A stretch of 64,000 nucleotides of DNA from the NCBI GenBank assembly GCA_020698575.1, contig CM036244.1, positions 23,531,034 through 23,595,033 on the forward strand, read 5' to 3'. Origin of the DNA: Bostrychus sinensis. Taxonomy: Eukaryota > Chordata > Actinopteri > Gobiiformes > Eleotridae. The notes beneath the pieces were generated by a model that was not told where the DNA came from, did not search any database, and worked only from the letters and a program-made list of their open reading frames with translations. Made by a program: the position numbers and the translations under genes. Each line of letters opens with the position of its first letter. The stretch's first letter is position 1. This document shows, in pieces, positions 38,449 through 49,700 of the stretch.

Positions 38449-38491
<43 letters not shown>

Positions 38492-39794
38492 TTAAACTGT
38501 TTCATATGTGAAAACAGATCCTTGTTTAAAGTTGCAGGGATCTACAACAGCAAGAGCACTGTATTTAATATTTTCTGATGCCTTCAGATGACACATACAT
38601 TTAAACATTAGATTTCTTAAAAGGGCTTGTAGCATGTTCACTCTGTGAGTCACAGTTCACTAGCAGTAGTCCATCTGGGCATTTTTTAACAAAAGCCTCA
38701 GAGCATCATTATAGGCAACTTTCAGTCTTGGTAGGCTAGATTTTTCACCCACAGATGAGCTGTGTAGAGCAAGGTACAGTAAGCTCTAAACAAAGTTACT
38801 TTCACCCCAACAGAACAAGAGCCAAACTTAAGAGACAGAACATTGTAATGTTTATGTAATGTTGTGCGTCTGTGTCTCAGTCATTAAGGTCATGGTCTAA
38901 CTAGGCATCTGAACATAGTTTTAAAGCTTAAAGAAAACACTTTGTTGAGAGGTTAAATATTCTCAAGTTTTAAAATTGTCCAGATGCCAAGTTCTAAATG
39001 AATATAGATCAACCGATTTTGCGTGATGTAAACAACCGATATATACAGCCAAACAAAACTGCATTCCAGTTATGATAAAAGTAAAGCATGCTAAATCTTC
39101 TGTCACTAATCATCTTGAGGTCAGATGAGCCCCGGTGTGTTTCAGATTTGTCACGGTAAGCCGTATAGCATGTGCCATAAGTAGAACAGTCTCACATTGT
39201 AGACGTGACTATATAATGTTTCCAAGAATTGCAAGAATTGCAACCGGTAAATTTAACCACTTAACCACGTAAAAACTTACGCAGCTCTTTCCACATTGCG
39301 TGGTGACACGCTATGAAGCCCTTGCGTAGCGCGGCACAGACCTCACTGTGGTCATTAGACCAAAATCCTCGCTGTCGCTTCAATAGACCCCATAGGTTTT
39401 CTCTAGCAAATTGTGCTGCTTCCCGACCACCGTGACCATCAAACACGGCGAAAAACGCCACTGATTTCCGCGTGTCCACTACACGCTCTGAGACGCTGTG
39501 ATCCTCCGCCGGCGCGCTGTTGTTACTGCTGTCCTTGTTTGAGAGACTCTCGACCCACATAGCAGAAGCCAGGCCTCCCTCGGCCGTATGGTCCGTATGT
39601 TCATGGGTTCCGTTAGCAGTCTGTTTATTTGATTCAATTTTGACCTCTCCTTCGTGTAACTGTGTTTTTGAGTCATCTTCGACGGGCGATGTCGTAGGTT
39701 CGTACTCAATCCTTATATCGACAACATCCTCCATGTATTTCCTCCCTCCTTGTTCCGAAAATGCGCTCATACGAAATATTATCGTATCTTCCAT
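35350..39794 (-). CDS. ppm1d: Protein phosphatase 1D (Wip1), PP2C-family Ser/Thr phosphatase
   Basis: Nuclear, metal-dependent phosphatase that dephosphorylates p53, ATM, Chk2 and p38 targets and ends the DNA-damage response. Six exons: 39794-39281, 38436-38208, 37868-37744, 37659-37478, 36831-36604, 35736-35350, all in phase: 554 residues (human 605). The start MEDTIIFRMSAFSEQGGRKY matches the family (GVSVFSDQGGRKYMED in human). Catalytic motifs: VAFFAVFDGHGGREAAQF, MYVAHVGDSAVV, YIIIGSDGLWNM and MLRADNTTVIVL carry the metal-binding aspartates. STSGTTASVV follows the first intron. The Wip1-specific basic loop VWKRPRLTHNGPVRRS, which sets substrate choice, is present. The acidic N-terminal insert (about residues 30-95) is poorly conserved, as in other species. 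The last exon is short, with basic clusters (NKRLRQK, HKKRER) probably serving nuclear import. Exon 4 has two possible donors three bases apart. Confidence 0.96.
38455..38489. repeat. Poly-A tract of 35 bases in ppm1d intron 1
   Basis: An uninterrupted A run on the plus strand, poly-T in the gene's sense. It lies only about 20 bases upstream of the exon 2 acceptor (TATAG at 38437-38441), so it may act as an unusually long pyrimidine tract, or vary in length between individuals. Confidence 0.95.
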
Positions 39795-40010
39795 GATTGC
39801 ATACGCCTAAACAACTTATCTACACAACAGTAACAACCATGTAGTCACTTATTGCAGCTCAGAAGCTAAATATTTGAACCAATTTTGCCGCGATTGTGTG
39901 ATCGAAGGCTTCCTTCCTTTTTGTTTATCTCCACAAAACGTCCCCCGCGCGTCATGACGTTATCTGCGTGGCACCGCACGCCTGACGATGCTGCGTTTAA
40001 AGACTGCCCA
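39795..40010 (-). promoter_or_regulatory. ppm1d: ppm1d promoter and 5' UTR region with CRE-like site
   Basis: Directly upstream of the ppm1d start codon; richer in CpG than the surroundings around 39940-39990 (CCCCGCGCGTCATGACGT). TGACGTTA at 39955-39962 resembles a cyclic-AMP response element. A CREB site and a p53 site are known to drive the mammalian gene. No convincing p53 site was found by eye. Confidence 0.55.
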
Positions 40011-41037
40011 AAGTTGGAATTTTAATCTCGATGCAATAAAGATTGGTACTTTGAGAACGATTTAGATTGTTATTATTAGGATTGTATTCGCTGCATTAAA
40101 GTAGTTTAGGTTGGTGAAACTATTTTAAAAATGCTGCACTATTATAATAGCTTATAGAAATTGACTGCTGTGTCTTGGATTCTTCTAAGCACCATTTTCA
40201 TATTTACTGTAAAATTATTAAATCTTAGTAAGGCGAATATGGTAAAAGAAAAAAAGAGAGAGACACAGAGAGAGAGAGAGCTTCTGTGCAGCTTTATTTT
40301 GCCAAAATGGCTGGTATTTAACACCACTTTATATTTATTTTGGACAAAATTTTTGCTAGCAGTGCTTCACCAAAACCAGATGGAGGCAGCATTAATCCAA
40401 TGTGTTTTAATAAGCTTAATTTTCATATATCCGCAAATAAATGTAGTTTTAACAGCAATTTATTAAATCATTTCACACTTTCATAAAATATTTTTAGACT
40501 TAATGTCAGTGTATGGGACAGTCAAACGCATTAGTAAAATATTTTTATTAGTAGTATTATTTTATTACTATGTTATATCAGTTCACAGGAATGTGCACAA
40601 TGTACAGTATGTGTTTTCTTACCAGCTTAAAAGAAAACAAGCTGTTGGTGGAAGCTGTACATCTCCACTTCACTAATTGTCAGAGAAGCAGACAAGAGTC
40701 TTGTGGTAGCAGAGTGTGTGTAGCTTCTGGCAGACATTGGCCACATTGTGCACCAGGTCACAGACTGGTAAAAAAGTAGAGGATATAGAGCTGGATCTCA
40801 TTTGATCCAGTAATTTAAGCTATAAGAACATTTGTCATACAGTTGTTGAGGGCATTCTGATATCAAATCCTGAAAAACTGAAAACTCACACTCAAATACA
40901 TTCTACACAGTTCTACTATGCTCAAACTATTATACACCATTTTTCAAGGTAGAAACATTAAATAATGACAAACACACTGAACCAAGTATGATATATGGCT
41001 GAAATTCTGTCTCCTCAGTTCAGATCAATGTATATAT
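40011..41037. other. Intergenic between ppm1d and the actin pseudogene
   Basis: AT-rich; an (AG)n-rich stretch at 40253-40282. No gene recognised. Confidence 0.6.
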
Positions 41038-42389
41038 TAAGCAATATTAGACCATTTGGGCAGTGGGCCAGACTCGTTGTATTCATGCTCGCTGATAAAC
41101 ATATGCTGGAAGGTAGACAGGGAGGCCAGGATGGAGCCTCCAATTCACATAGAGAAATTCCTCTGTGAGGGAGCAATAATCTATGGGAGGAAAGATGGAA
41201 AATACAAATACAGGCTTGACCAAATTGCCACAAACTACTCTGATGCACCTATGCATATTTTTGTGTTTTTTGTTTTTTATTTCTAGAATATTTTATCTTT
41301 TTTCATGCATATTGTCATTTAAATCACTATTTTTGATCCTTCTCTATTAAAAAGTATAAAACATGCATCTTATTTCTCCACTTCCTCTGGCTTTAAATGT
41401 GTACTCTACAGTTTTTTCCTGGTGATGTAATGTTTTACCTTATATGGCAAATGACGTAAATACCTGCTTTTTCCATTAGAGGGCACTTGCATTATAGCCA
41501 CCCCTCTGAGCTCTGAGGTATCAAGTTTGTGTGGGTGTGTGAGTTATGTGTGGAGGTATGGAAGGATCTAGGAAAAGTGGCAGACAGTATTTGAGTTTTT
41601 GACTAGGTATTTGTAAGAACAAGGGAGAGTTGTGGCAACTACCGAGGTAAAAACTTGATGGGCCACAGTGAAGTTATGGTAAAGACCATATTGGCAATTT
41701 AAGGGTTAAGAAAGACATGACATTTTAGAGACAGGTATTGGTTTAAAGCATTATAAAAGAAAAAGTAAAAGAAAAAATCATTCAGATACTTTTAGCTTGA
41801 TTTTGTGTGAGCACATTTTTGGGCGAAGACGCTTTAAAGTTACTGGAAGCAGCAAGCACTCATACTGGTTTGAAATGGGTACTGCAGTCTAAATCAAAAC
41901 GATGGTCTGTGTGTTGCCAGTCTTACTGCTTTTTTGATTGGACGATCAGCAATGCAGGGTTTTAAAACCAACTTTACTCTTTTACTCAATCTTTTTAACA
42001 GAGTGTGCTTTCATGCACGTCTTAAGTCTCAATGTCAATGTCTTATTAAAACTATCCAGGCCCCTATTCAAGCACTGACCATAAGTCTGACATCACAATC
42101 TGAACAATCTGATGACCGGTCCATCTGGGAACTTGTAACTTTTCTTCAGTGACGAGGAGGAGGCAGCGGTCTTCATTTCTTTCTCAAAGTCCAGTGACAC
42201 ATAGCACAGTTTCTTCTTTATGTTAAGCACAATCTCACGATCAGCTAGGAGGCAATTTCAAATGTTATCTGTAGTGACTATTTGTCCAAGAAAGCTAACA
42301 AACTCAACTTAGATCAATCATAACTCAAATAATGACTAAGATGCAGAATGGGTGGTGGTTTATGCAGTATAAACTCAATTTCTATACCA

Positions 42390-43738
42390 CGGTTGCAACT
42401 AACAATTATTTTGATAATCAATTAATCAGTCAATTACTAGTATGATTAGTCAATTAATATTTGGATCGTGATGTCCAATCCAATCCACTTTATTTCTATA
42501 GCACATTTTACAGACATGGACAGCTTTCAAAGTGTTGCACAAAATTATAAAACAATAAATAAATAAATGAATATATGCTCTATTTAATCTCACTAGCTTC
42601 CATTAAAAAAAACTGAGTAAAATCAAATAAAAGTAATACAATAAAAAAGCACATAAGTAAATAAGTAAAATCAATATAATAAATAAAAAACAAAACAATA
42701 AAAGACAAAGGACCACACAACTCACGGCAAGTTAAATGCCAGAGAATAAAAGTGGGTCTTAAGACGAGACTTAAAACATTCCTCTGTGGGGGCCATTCTA
42801 ATGTGGGGAGGCAGTTCATTCCACAGTTTGGGGCCAACCAAAGAGAAGGCCCAATCTTCCCTGGTTTTGAGTCTCGTCCTAGGGACCACAAGCTGGAGCT
42901 GGCCCTCAGACCTCAATGAAGGCGCTGGTGTGTAAATTTGGATGAGGTCCATGATGTATTGTGAGGCCAGTCCATTGAAAGTTTTAAAAACAAACAATAA
43001 AATCTTAAAAGTAATTCTAAATTGAACAGGAAGCCAGTGTGGGGAGGTGAGGACGGGGGTGATGTGTTTGCGCTATTTGGTTCCTGTTAAAAGCCGCAGA
43101 GCAGACTCCTGGACTAACTGTAAGCGAGAAAGTGCATTTTGGGTTCCAGTGTAAAGTGCATTACAGTAGTCCAGACGTGACAAAATAAAAGTGTGCATAA
43201 CTTGTTCAAAATGTTTAAAATATAAAAAAAGGTATGATTCTAGATAAAAGCCGAAGATGAAAAAAAAACTCAATTTTACGAACGTGTTAATTTGTTTATC
43301 CAGTTTAAAATCAAGTGCAAGTAAAGTGGTTAAAACTGGAGGTGTTTTATAGTTCCTGTTAAAAATTCTACCAATAATCCCTTAATTTTTACAATTTTGA
43401 ACCAGATGAAGCTATAAGTATGCTACTTGAGGATGTTTGGATAGCACATACACACAAAGATATTTTTAATCAAAAACACAAAATGTACATTGTTGTTAAC
43501 TGTGTTGTGGCTCAGCTGCTTTGTCTTGGTAAATAAACCTTTTATTCTTTTATTAGCATTATTCATTATTATTATCTGGACATTATATTAGCATTATATT
43601 AGCAATTAGCATTATTATACATTAGAACATATGATATGTTTCAGTCGATTAATACTCCAATTATCAATTAATCAATTTAGTAATTTAGTTTAGGAGTATT
43701 TCAATAAATGATTGATTGATTAGTTGCTGCAGCCCTAG
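42390..43738. mobile_element. Old hAT-like MITE split by a LINE insertion
   Basis: The left end (42390-42474) reads GGTTGCAACTAACAATTATT. The reverse-complemented right end starts at 43738 with CTAGGGCTGCAGCAACTAAT. This pairs as the GGGCTGCAACTAA-type terminal repeat of a common fish hAT family rich in ATTAATC motifs. The L2-like LINE occupies its middle. Exact ends and target duplication are eroded. Confidence 0.6.
42475..43330 (-). mobile_element. L2-like LINE, 3' end with ORF2 C-terminus
   Basis: Minus-strand frames read LDYCNALYTGTQNALSRLQL and VQESALRLLTGTK (43273-43073), then VFKTFNGLASQYIMDLIQIY, AFSLVGPKLWNELPPHIR and FKSRLKTHFYSLAF (42997-42722). These are the standard end of the L2-clade LINE ORF. 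A segment between the frames is lost. The 3' tail ends in (AATA)n-like repeats near 42550 and the ACTTTATTTCTATAGCACAT motif. It sits in an intron of the actin pseudogene. Confidence 0.85.
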
Positions 43739-44859
43739 TCCATACAAAGAAGTACTTTTTTTTTTTGTTTTATTCCATTTTTTGCAGGCTAACAACAATA
43801 AATCCAACATTTGTGCTTCTCCTGCTCTGGCTTCAGACTGATAAAAAACACAAACGCTGCAGGTGCATGCTGATCTATCTGTGCCTTTTACACTCTTACA
43901 CTGATGCCCATGACCTAACCCAACCTAACAGACATAGGAAGAAACCAAAATAATACTACAATACTAAAAGTGCTAACCATAAACAAAGAAGTATACATAA
44001 ACAAATTACTATGGTTAAGAAAATGTATTCTAAACAACACAAAATACATGTAATATTATAACATTGAGATATTAACAAAGTGACTTGACAGAACGAGACA
44101 GGTAGCTTATTATTTGCTCAGTATTACACATTGCCTCCATTTTAATTAGCACACACCTGTGGTGGTGAAGCTGCAGCCCTCTGTCAGGATCTTCATGAGG
44201 CAGTCTGTCAGATCTCCACCAACCAGGTCCAGCCTGGTGATGGCGTGGGGAAGAGCAAACCCTTCATCGGCGGGCACAGCATGAATGTCACCATCTCCAG
44301 CGTCCACAACAATACCAATGGTGACTAGAGGTGTACAGGGACAGCATGGCCTGGATTCACACATACTTGGCAGGAGTGTTGAACGTCTCAAACTTAATCT
44401 GGAGGAGAACAACCAAAGTCATTAGTAAAGGCACAATAATCTATCTGAATAAACAGTGGGTTGGTTGGTTATTTTTACGCTGCGTGTGTAATAATTCTGA
44501 TAGCCTTTTTTTGTAATAGAAATACAGGATTAAGCATTTACTGTATCCTGAAACACTACATTGTGGAGATAGAAACTTTAGACATAACCAGAGATGGTTC
44601 CTACGGCAACCCCATGTTCTACCTGGGTCATCTTCTCCCTGTTGGCCTTAAGGTTGAAGGGGACTTCTGTCAGCAGGACGGGGTGGTCCTTGGGGGTCAC
44701 TTTCCGCTTGTTGTTGAAGGTGTGGTGCCAGATTTTCTCCATGTCATCCCAGTTTGTAACAACACCACATTCAATGGGATAGTTTAGGCTCAAGACTTAG
44801 GTCCACCTCACTACCTTGTCTCCAACGTAGATGTCTTTCTGGCCCATACCAACCATGCC

Positions 44860-46387
44860 CTGCAGAACAAAGTAAATTAAATACAGAGACTAGTACAAAG
44901 AGAATGAAGCAGAAGAGTTTTTGCCAATGGACCATTCAATCATAATTGAATTATTTTTATAAACAGGTAATTATATGGTAACTACAAATATTTTGTCACA
45001 ATTAGACATTTGGCTACAAGGAAATGAGTGGTTTGCAGATTTCAGAATCTGAAGAATCTCAAGTTAGAAGATTTATTTTGGGATATTATGACTAGTATTA
45101 GTAAAAAATACTGAAAAGTTTATCTATTTGTTTAACTTATTTCTTTTATTCCGTTTTGCTGAAGTATTTTATTGTTAGCTGTTAGCTTCCTAAGCTAACA
45201 CAAAATTGTCTAATTTAGTAGCTCTAGCTAAGATAAGAGGCACTTCGTGATGACTTATGTTTAGATTATACCTTGAATATATACATTTCTACTCTATTAT
45301 CTGGACATTATATTAATCTTGACAATGGGATTAATTATGTTTTCTTAATATTTAAGTCTATTTAGCCTATAGGTAGGCAGTGATTATGTTGCTCATTTAT
45401 TTCCAGTGCTTTTTCCTTACAAAAAATTAGAAAGTGTAGGAGAGAGAAAAAAGGAGAGAATATATTATAATGTTAAACCGTGAAATGCAAAATCTGTGCA
45501 AATAAAATGTAAAGTTTTATATGTAGAAAGAAAGAGAATGTGACACAGAAGGGTGCAGTAACAAGGGGAATGAGGGGGAAAAAACTCTATTTAACTATAT
45601 TTACAATCTCTTTGGGGTGCCTTTAATTAAAGAAATGTGTTCGTCATAACAGTTTTGCTATTTTTATGGTAAAAATTTTGAATCTAAATATCTCAGAACT
45701 ACCCAGAACGCAGACATAACCCTATAATTCCAAGGAGACAATAACGTTATCTCTGTGCATTAGCCTGTTAATAATATCGAGAGCTGGAAAGAGAACACCC
45801 GAGGACCATATGGACGCAGCATTCACAGATGCTATAAATGTAGCCAATGTGGCATTATGTGTAATGTCCTTACTTCTGTGAGAGAGGGTTATCGCTTTAG
45901 GAGTATTGTCCCTGGATTACCATTTTGGAGAAATTTAGATAAAATATGAGAAGCTACCTACTTCATGGGATAGGCTAGGCTATACAGCCTTAGCAAGCTG
46001 GTTTGTTTCTAGAAATGTTCCTGTTTCCCAACAAGACGAACTAAATAGGTCCCTTTAAACAATTTTTAATTCAGTCTACTCTTTACAGTAGCCAAAAGTG
46101 TAGAGCATAGCCCAATGAGGCCCTATTCCATAATAGTCCTATGCGGGCATAACCAAAATGTAGCCTAATTTTACACTCCACTAGTGTTTAGGTCACCCAT
46201 CATCACAATATCGCTTTAATTGCTTTAATTAAAGTGTGAATGTGAGTGAGTGAGTGAGTGAGTGGGGACTACGGATGGAAATTAGCTCTGAGCTATAATC
46301 TGGTGTATTTACAGCACTAGCTGCTGTTCATTAATACACGCTGTCCCATATAAATAAATATAAAATAAATAAATAAATAAAAAATCC
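44860..46387. other. Intergenic, no gene recognised
   Basis: Should contain the missing first exon of the actin pseudogene if it survives, but none was recognised. GAGTGAGTGAGTGAGTG lies near 46244-46263 and an (AAAT)n run at 46351-46383. Confidence 0.5.
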
Positions 46388-46395
46388 AAATAGCA

Positions 46396-46780
46396 CAGGG
46401 GTGTCCAAACTTTTTCCCATGAGGGCCAGATTTGAAGATGTGCAATGTTCAAGGGCCAACAACCCCTCCTGATGTTTTCTACAAACTGAAAAAATACACA
46501 GTGTAAATTGAATGCACACTGTTATATATAAGTATTTTGAAAAAAAATTCAAAATACAAAACTAAATCTGAAACTGGTCTCAACAAAATTACATCTTTGA
46601 ACATAAACACTGCAACTGCAATTATTTTTTTGACCTACTAATTATAAAACACAAAGCAGAGCGTAGTAGCTGAGATGCACTGGAAACACTGTACGACTGC
46701 TGGTGGGCCATAAGTAATACATTTTGTAACAAAAGCCGAGGGCCTCAAATGGCCCCTGGGCCGCACTTTGGACATGTCTG
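46396..46780. mobile_element. 385-bp hAT-Charlie-like MITE
   Basis: The left end CAGGGGTGTCCAAACTTTTT and the reverse-complemented right end CAGACATGTCCAAAGTGCGG form the imperfect terminal repeat. Inside each end lie GGGCCAGA and GGGCCGCA. The flanks AAATAGCA (46388-46395) and GAATAGCA (46781-46788) match at 7 of 8 positions. No coding capacity. Confidence 0.85.
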
Positions 46781-46788
46781 GAATAGCA

Positions 46789-49700
46789 CCTTAACAACTG
46801 GTAAAAATATTTTATTAAAAAAAAAAAAAAAAAATAAAAAAAAAAAATGCATTGTAGGCCTATATCAGTAGCTACTCTATTGGGTTGATATCAGGACCAT
46901 TTTCCACACTTTGGTCAGTGACACCAATGGCCAGCACCACAAACAGAGGTAGGAAATGAAGCCTATCTATACTTCTGGTGTTCTAGTTCTGTTTAATACA
47001 GTGTTGCAGCTATTCACTTTATCCAGATTGGATTTTACCTTCTCAGGTCTATTCAGTTGTTCATTATAGTAGCCTATAAAGCGTATTTTTATCTGACATG
47101 ACCACAATAGTTACAATCACTTTAATTCGCACTGCTTTTCAAGCATGTCCTTGAATGTTAATGGTTCTGTCCAGTGGGGCCCAGTGCTGTGCACAGGACA
47201 GTGCCTCTTATCAGATAAGACAGACTGAAAAGAGTTAGGCCTACAGAAGAATTACAACTCAAAGGGCATTAGTCAGCTGAGAAATCAGGGCCACCCTCTA
47301 CAACCTGCAAGATAATGTACAAAATGATACCTGCACTGTTCTGCAAAGAAGAGCCATCTGTTTGTTTAACTTTAGAAATTACACAATTACAATTGCACAT
47401 TTTTCTTCACTGTTCCACAGACATACACATACAAGTCATACAAAACATTACACAAAGTGCATTATATTTGAGCTATATGCAGGTATTACAGTGCTCTGAA
47501 CGATGTACAACTATGCATGTGGCAAGCACATCTGTAATATGCTCAAAATGTATAGCTATTCTCCCCATTGGATTATTGTGTTTTTTTATTTACTTTGGTT
47601 CAATGGAATTATCTCAATGCAATTATCGAAAGGTCACGCAAGACTTCAACCTTCACTTTAACCCCAAAACCCCTCTCTGCCCATCCGAACTGTATTTTTT
47701 CCATTTTTTCTTTCTTCTGTCTGTCTTTTTGCCTCTCTTCTTACTGTTTATGTCCAATAATAGTGCATCCTCTGAGGGGTCCTGTCTGCACATAGGCCAC
47801 TTTTGCAGTTGAAGAGGCAAAGTGATTTCCATGTAAATGGTGTCAGGATGTCATTTTCGGGTGACGCTACCGTGAGAATGAATTCCTGAAGATGACAAAG
47901 ATTACCATGGGCCAATGACACCAGGATTGCATTCTCACACAGATTCCCCATGCAGCTCTTGTATAATAGTCCATCAAAAAAATAGCTTTGTTTGGCTCCT
48001 TGCGTAGATGCTCAAGTGTCAGTCAGCCTTACCTAAGCAGAGAATGGGAGAAAGAAAGGGGACTCAGAGATTTTCATATGAATTTATGCTAATATAACCA
48101 CTGGTCATTTCTGATGGAAGCAAGTCACATGTGTGGCGTTATGTGTGCATGTATGACCATATAGTATAACATATAGTAGCTTTTTGATCATTGATGAGTT
48201 AAGGATTGTATGGATTTTGGTATCCCCCTCAGCTGCATTATTCTGGATGACAGTTTCAGCGTATGGTCATGCACAGGGTGAGAAAGGTCAATTTGTTATA
48301 AACTGACCACAACCATCATTCTTTTTCTGACACCAGACAAATCTGATAATGTATACTATACTATGCTATGCTATGCTATACTATACTATACTATACTATA
48401 CTATACTATACTATACTATACTATACTATACTATATACAAGGGCCAAGTTTAGCACAGGATCACACAGGACAGTGTTCAGTTAGTTGTATGGCTGATATT
48501 TAGACGTGCTCATTGACAGACAATCCAATCCATTCACTATGGGCATTTGATTTACAATTTTATATGCATGTCTTTAAATGGTGGGAGGAACAGAGCTGGA
48601 AAGAACCCTTAGTTACACCTGGAGGACACGCAGACTCCACTCAGAGAGATTGTATTCAGCCGGCCTGACCATTGTACCTAGTACATTCTCCTTTCTGAGA
48701 CGCAGGAGTGCTAACCAATCTGCCACTCTGCACCCCCTCTAAAATCATTTCTTTTTTAGAAATAACTTGTAAATGTGTTTTGTAAATGTAAAATTGTGCT
48801 CTTAGTTTTTGGTTTGGGGTCATAAACACAGCAACAGTTCACTTACTGCAAATGCCAACTGTATTTTGGCTGTCTGAAATTAACAGCCTTTGTTGGGAAA
48901 ACAGTGACACCTGTTTTTTTTTTTTTTGTTTGTTTGTTTTTGTTTTGTTTTTTGTTTTGTTTTTTAAATAAATTCTTAATTTTGTACTTTACAAACTTTT
49001 AGAGTATTTTATTATTATACGGGTCAATATGGGTCCTAAATGGGTGGGACTGAAGGCATAGGGTGAAGAGGGCATGCAGTGTTTTACCCATCCATCCAAT
49101 GCCGTTGAGTCACAGGGAGGAGCAGTGGGCGACCACGGAGCAGCACCCAGGGAGTCTTCTGCAGACCTTGATCCAGAATCTTGGTGAGGAGTACCTAGCT
49201 AGAGGATTATCCCAGTCAAGTGTTTGAAGAACATTCCACACAGTAAGGTCAGTGTGGGTATAGTGGCCTGTCCCTAAAGTGTTTGTATAAAGTTATTTGG
49301 CACACATTATATTATATTTTATTAATTGTTGTCCTATAGTTTAAAAATACAGCCAACTGCAGGTAGTTATTGGAAAAACACTAAACCTATGTCACCTGTT
49401 AAAAGTAGTCTTTGTTGAGTTTGAAGACCTACTAATGTTTTTATAAATGACACAGACACTATAAAGTAATTCTTTGTTTATCTAACATAGGTTAAACCTG
49501 AGTTACTTGATCATTCAAAGCAGTTAGGCAACATTCTTTGTAGTGTGGACCGCATTTCCTTTTAAGATGCTATCAGTCCAATGTCACACTCACAAGTCTG
49601 CACCTGTCAGCATGATAGATGACCAAGATATTGACTTGAGGTTAATTCAAAAGCACACTGCACAGTTAGATGAAGGATCTCGATAAGAAGAGCACTGATA

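Larger units (their letters stand above)
41038..44859 (-). pseudogene. Actin pseudogene retaining introns
   Basis: Four blocks match actin in order. 44859-44623 starts after TTCTGCAG with GMVGMGQKDIYVGDK and runs through YPIECGVVTNWDDMEKIWHH to ANREKMTQ (codons 42-121); a TAA replaces the glycine codon before ILSLNYPIE. 44398-44157 starts after CTCCAG with IKFETFNTPAKYV, has a TGA in place of Ala and a 2-base deletion, then TIGIVVDAGDGDIHAVP, ALPHAITRLDLVGGDLTD and CSFTTT (codons 122-204). 42244-42111 continues ADREIVLNIKKKLCYVSLDF to SYKFPDGPVI (about codon 248). 41180-41038 starts after CCCATAG with IIAPSQ, has TGA for the Trp before IGGSILASLSTFQ, and ends at NESGP. The first exon and codons from about 249 to 327 were not found. 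Retained introns show it is not a retrocopy. Confidence 0.9.

Noticed and set aside
47315..47812. 165-codon plus-strand ORF
   Set aside because: No recognisable domain, odd Phe/Leu-rich composition, no splice or promoter context; probably chance.
48353..48435. Regular repeats suggesting a CRISPR-like array
   Set aside because: Simple CTATA pentamers without spacers, in a eukaryotic genome.
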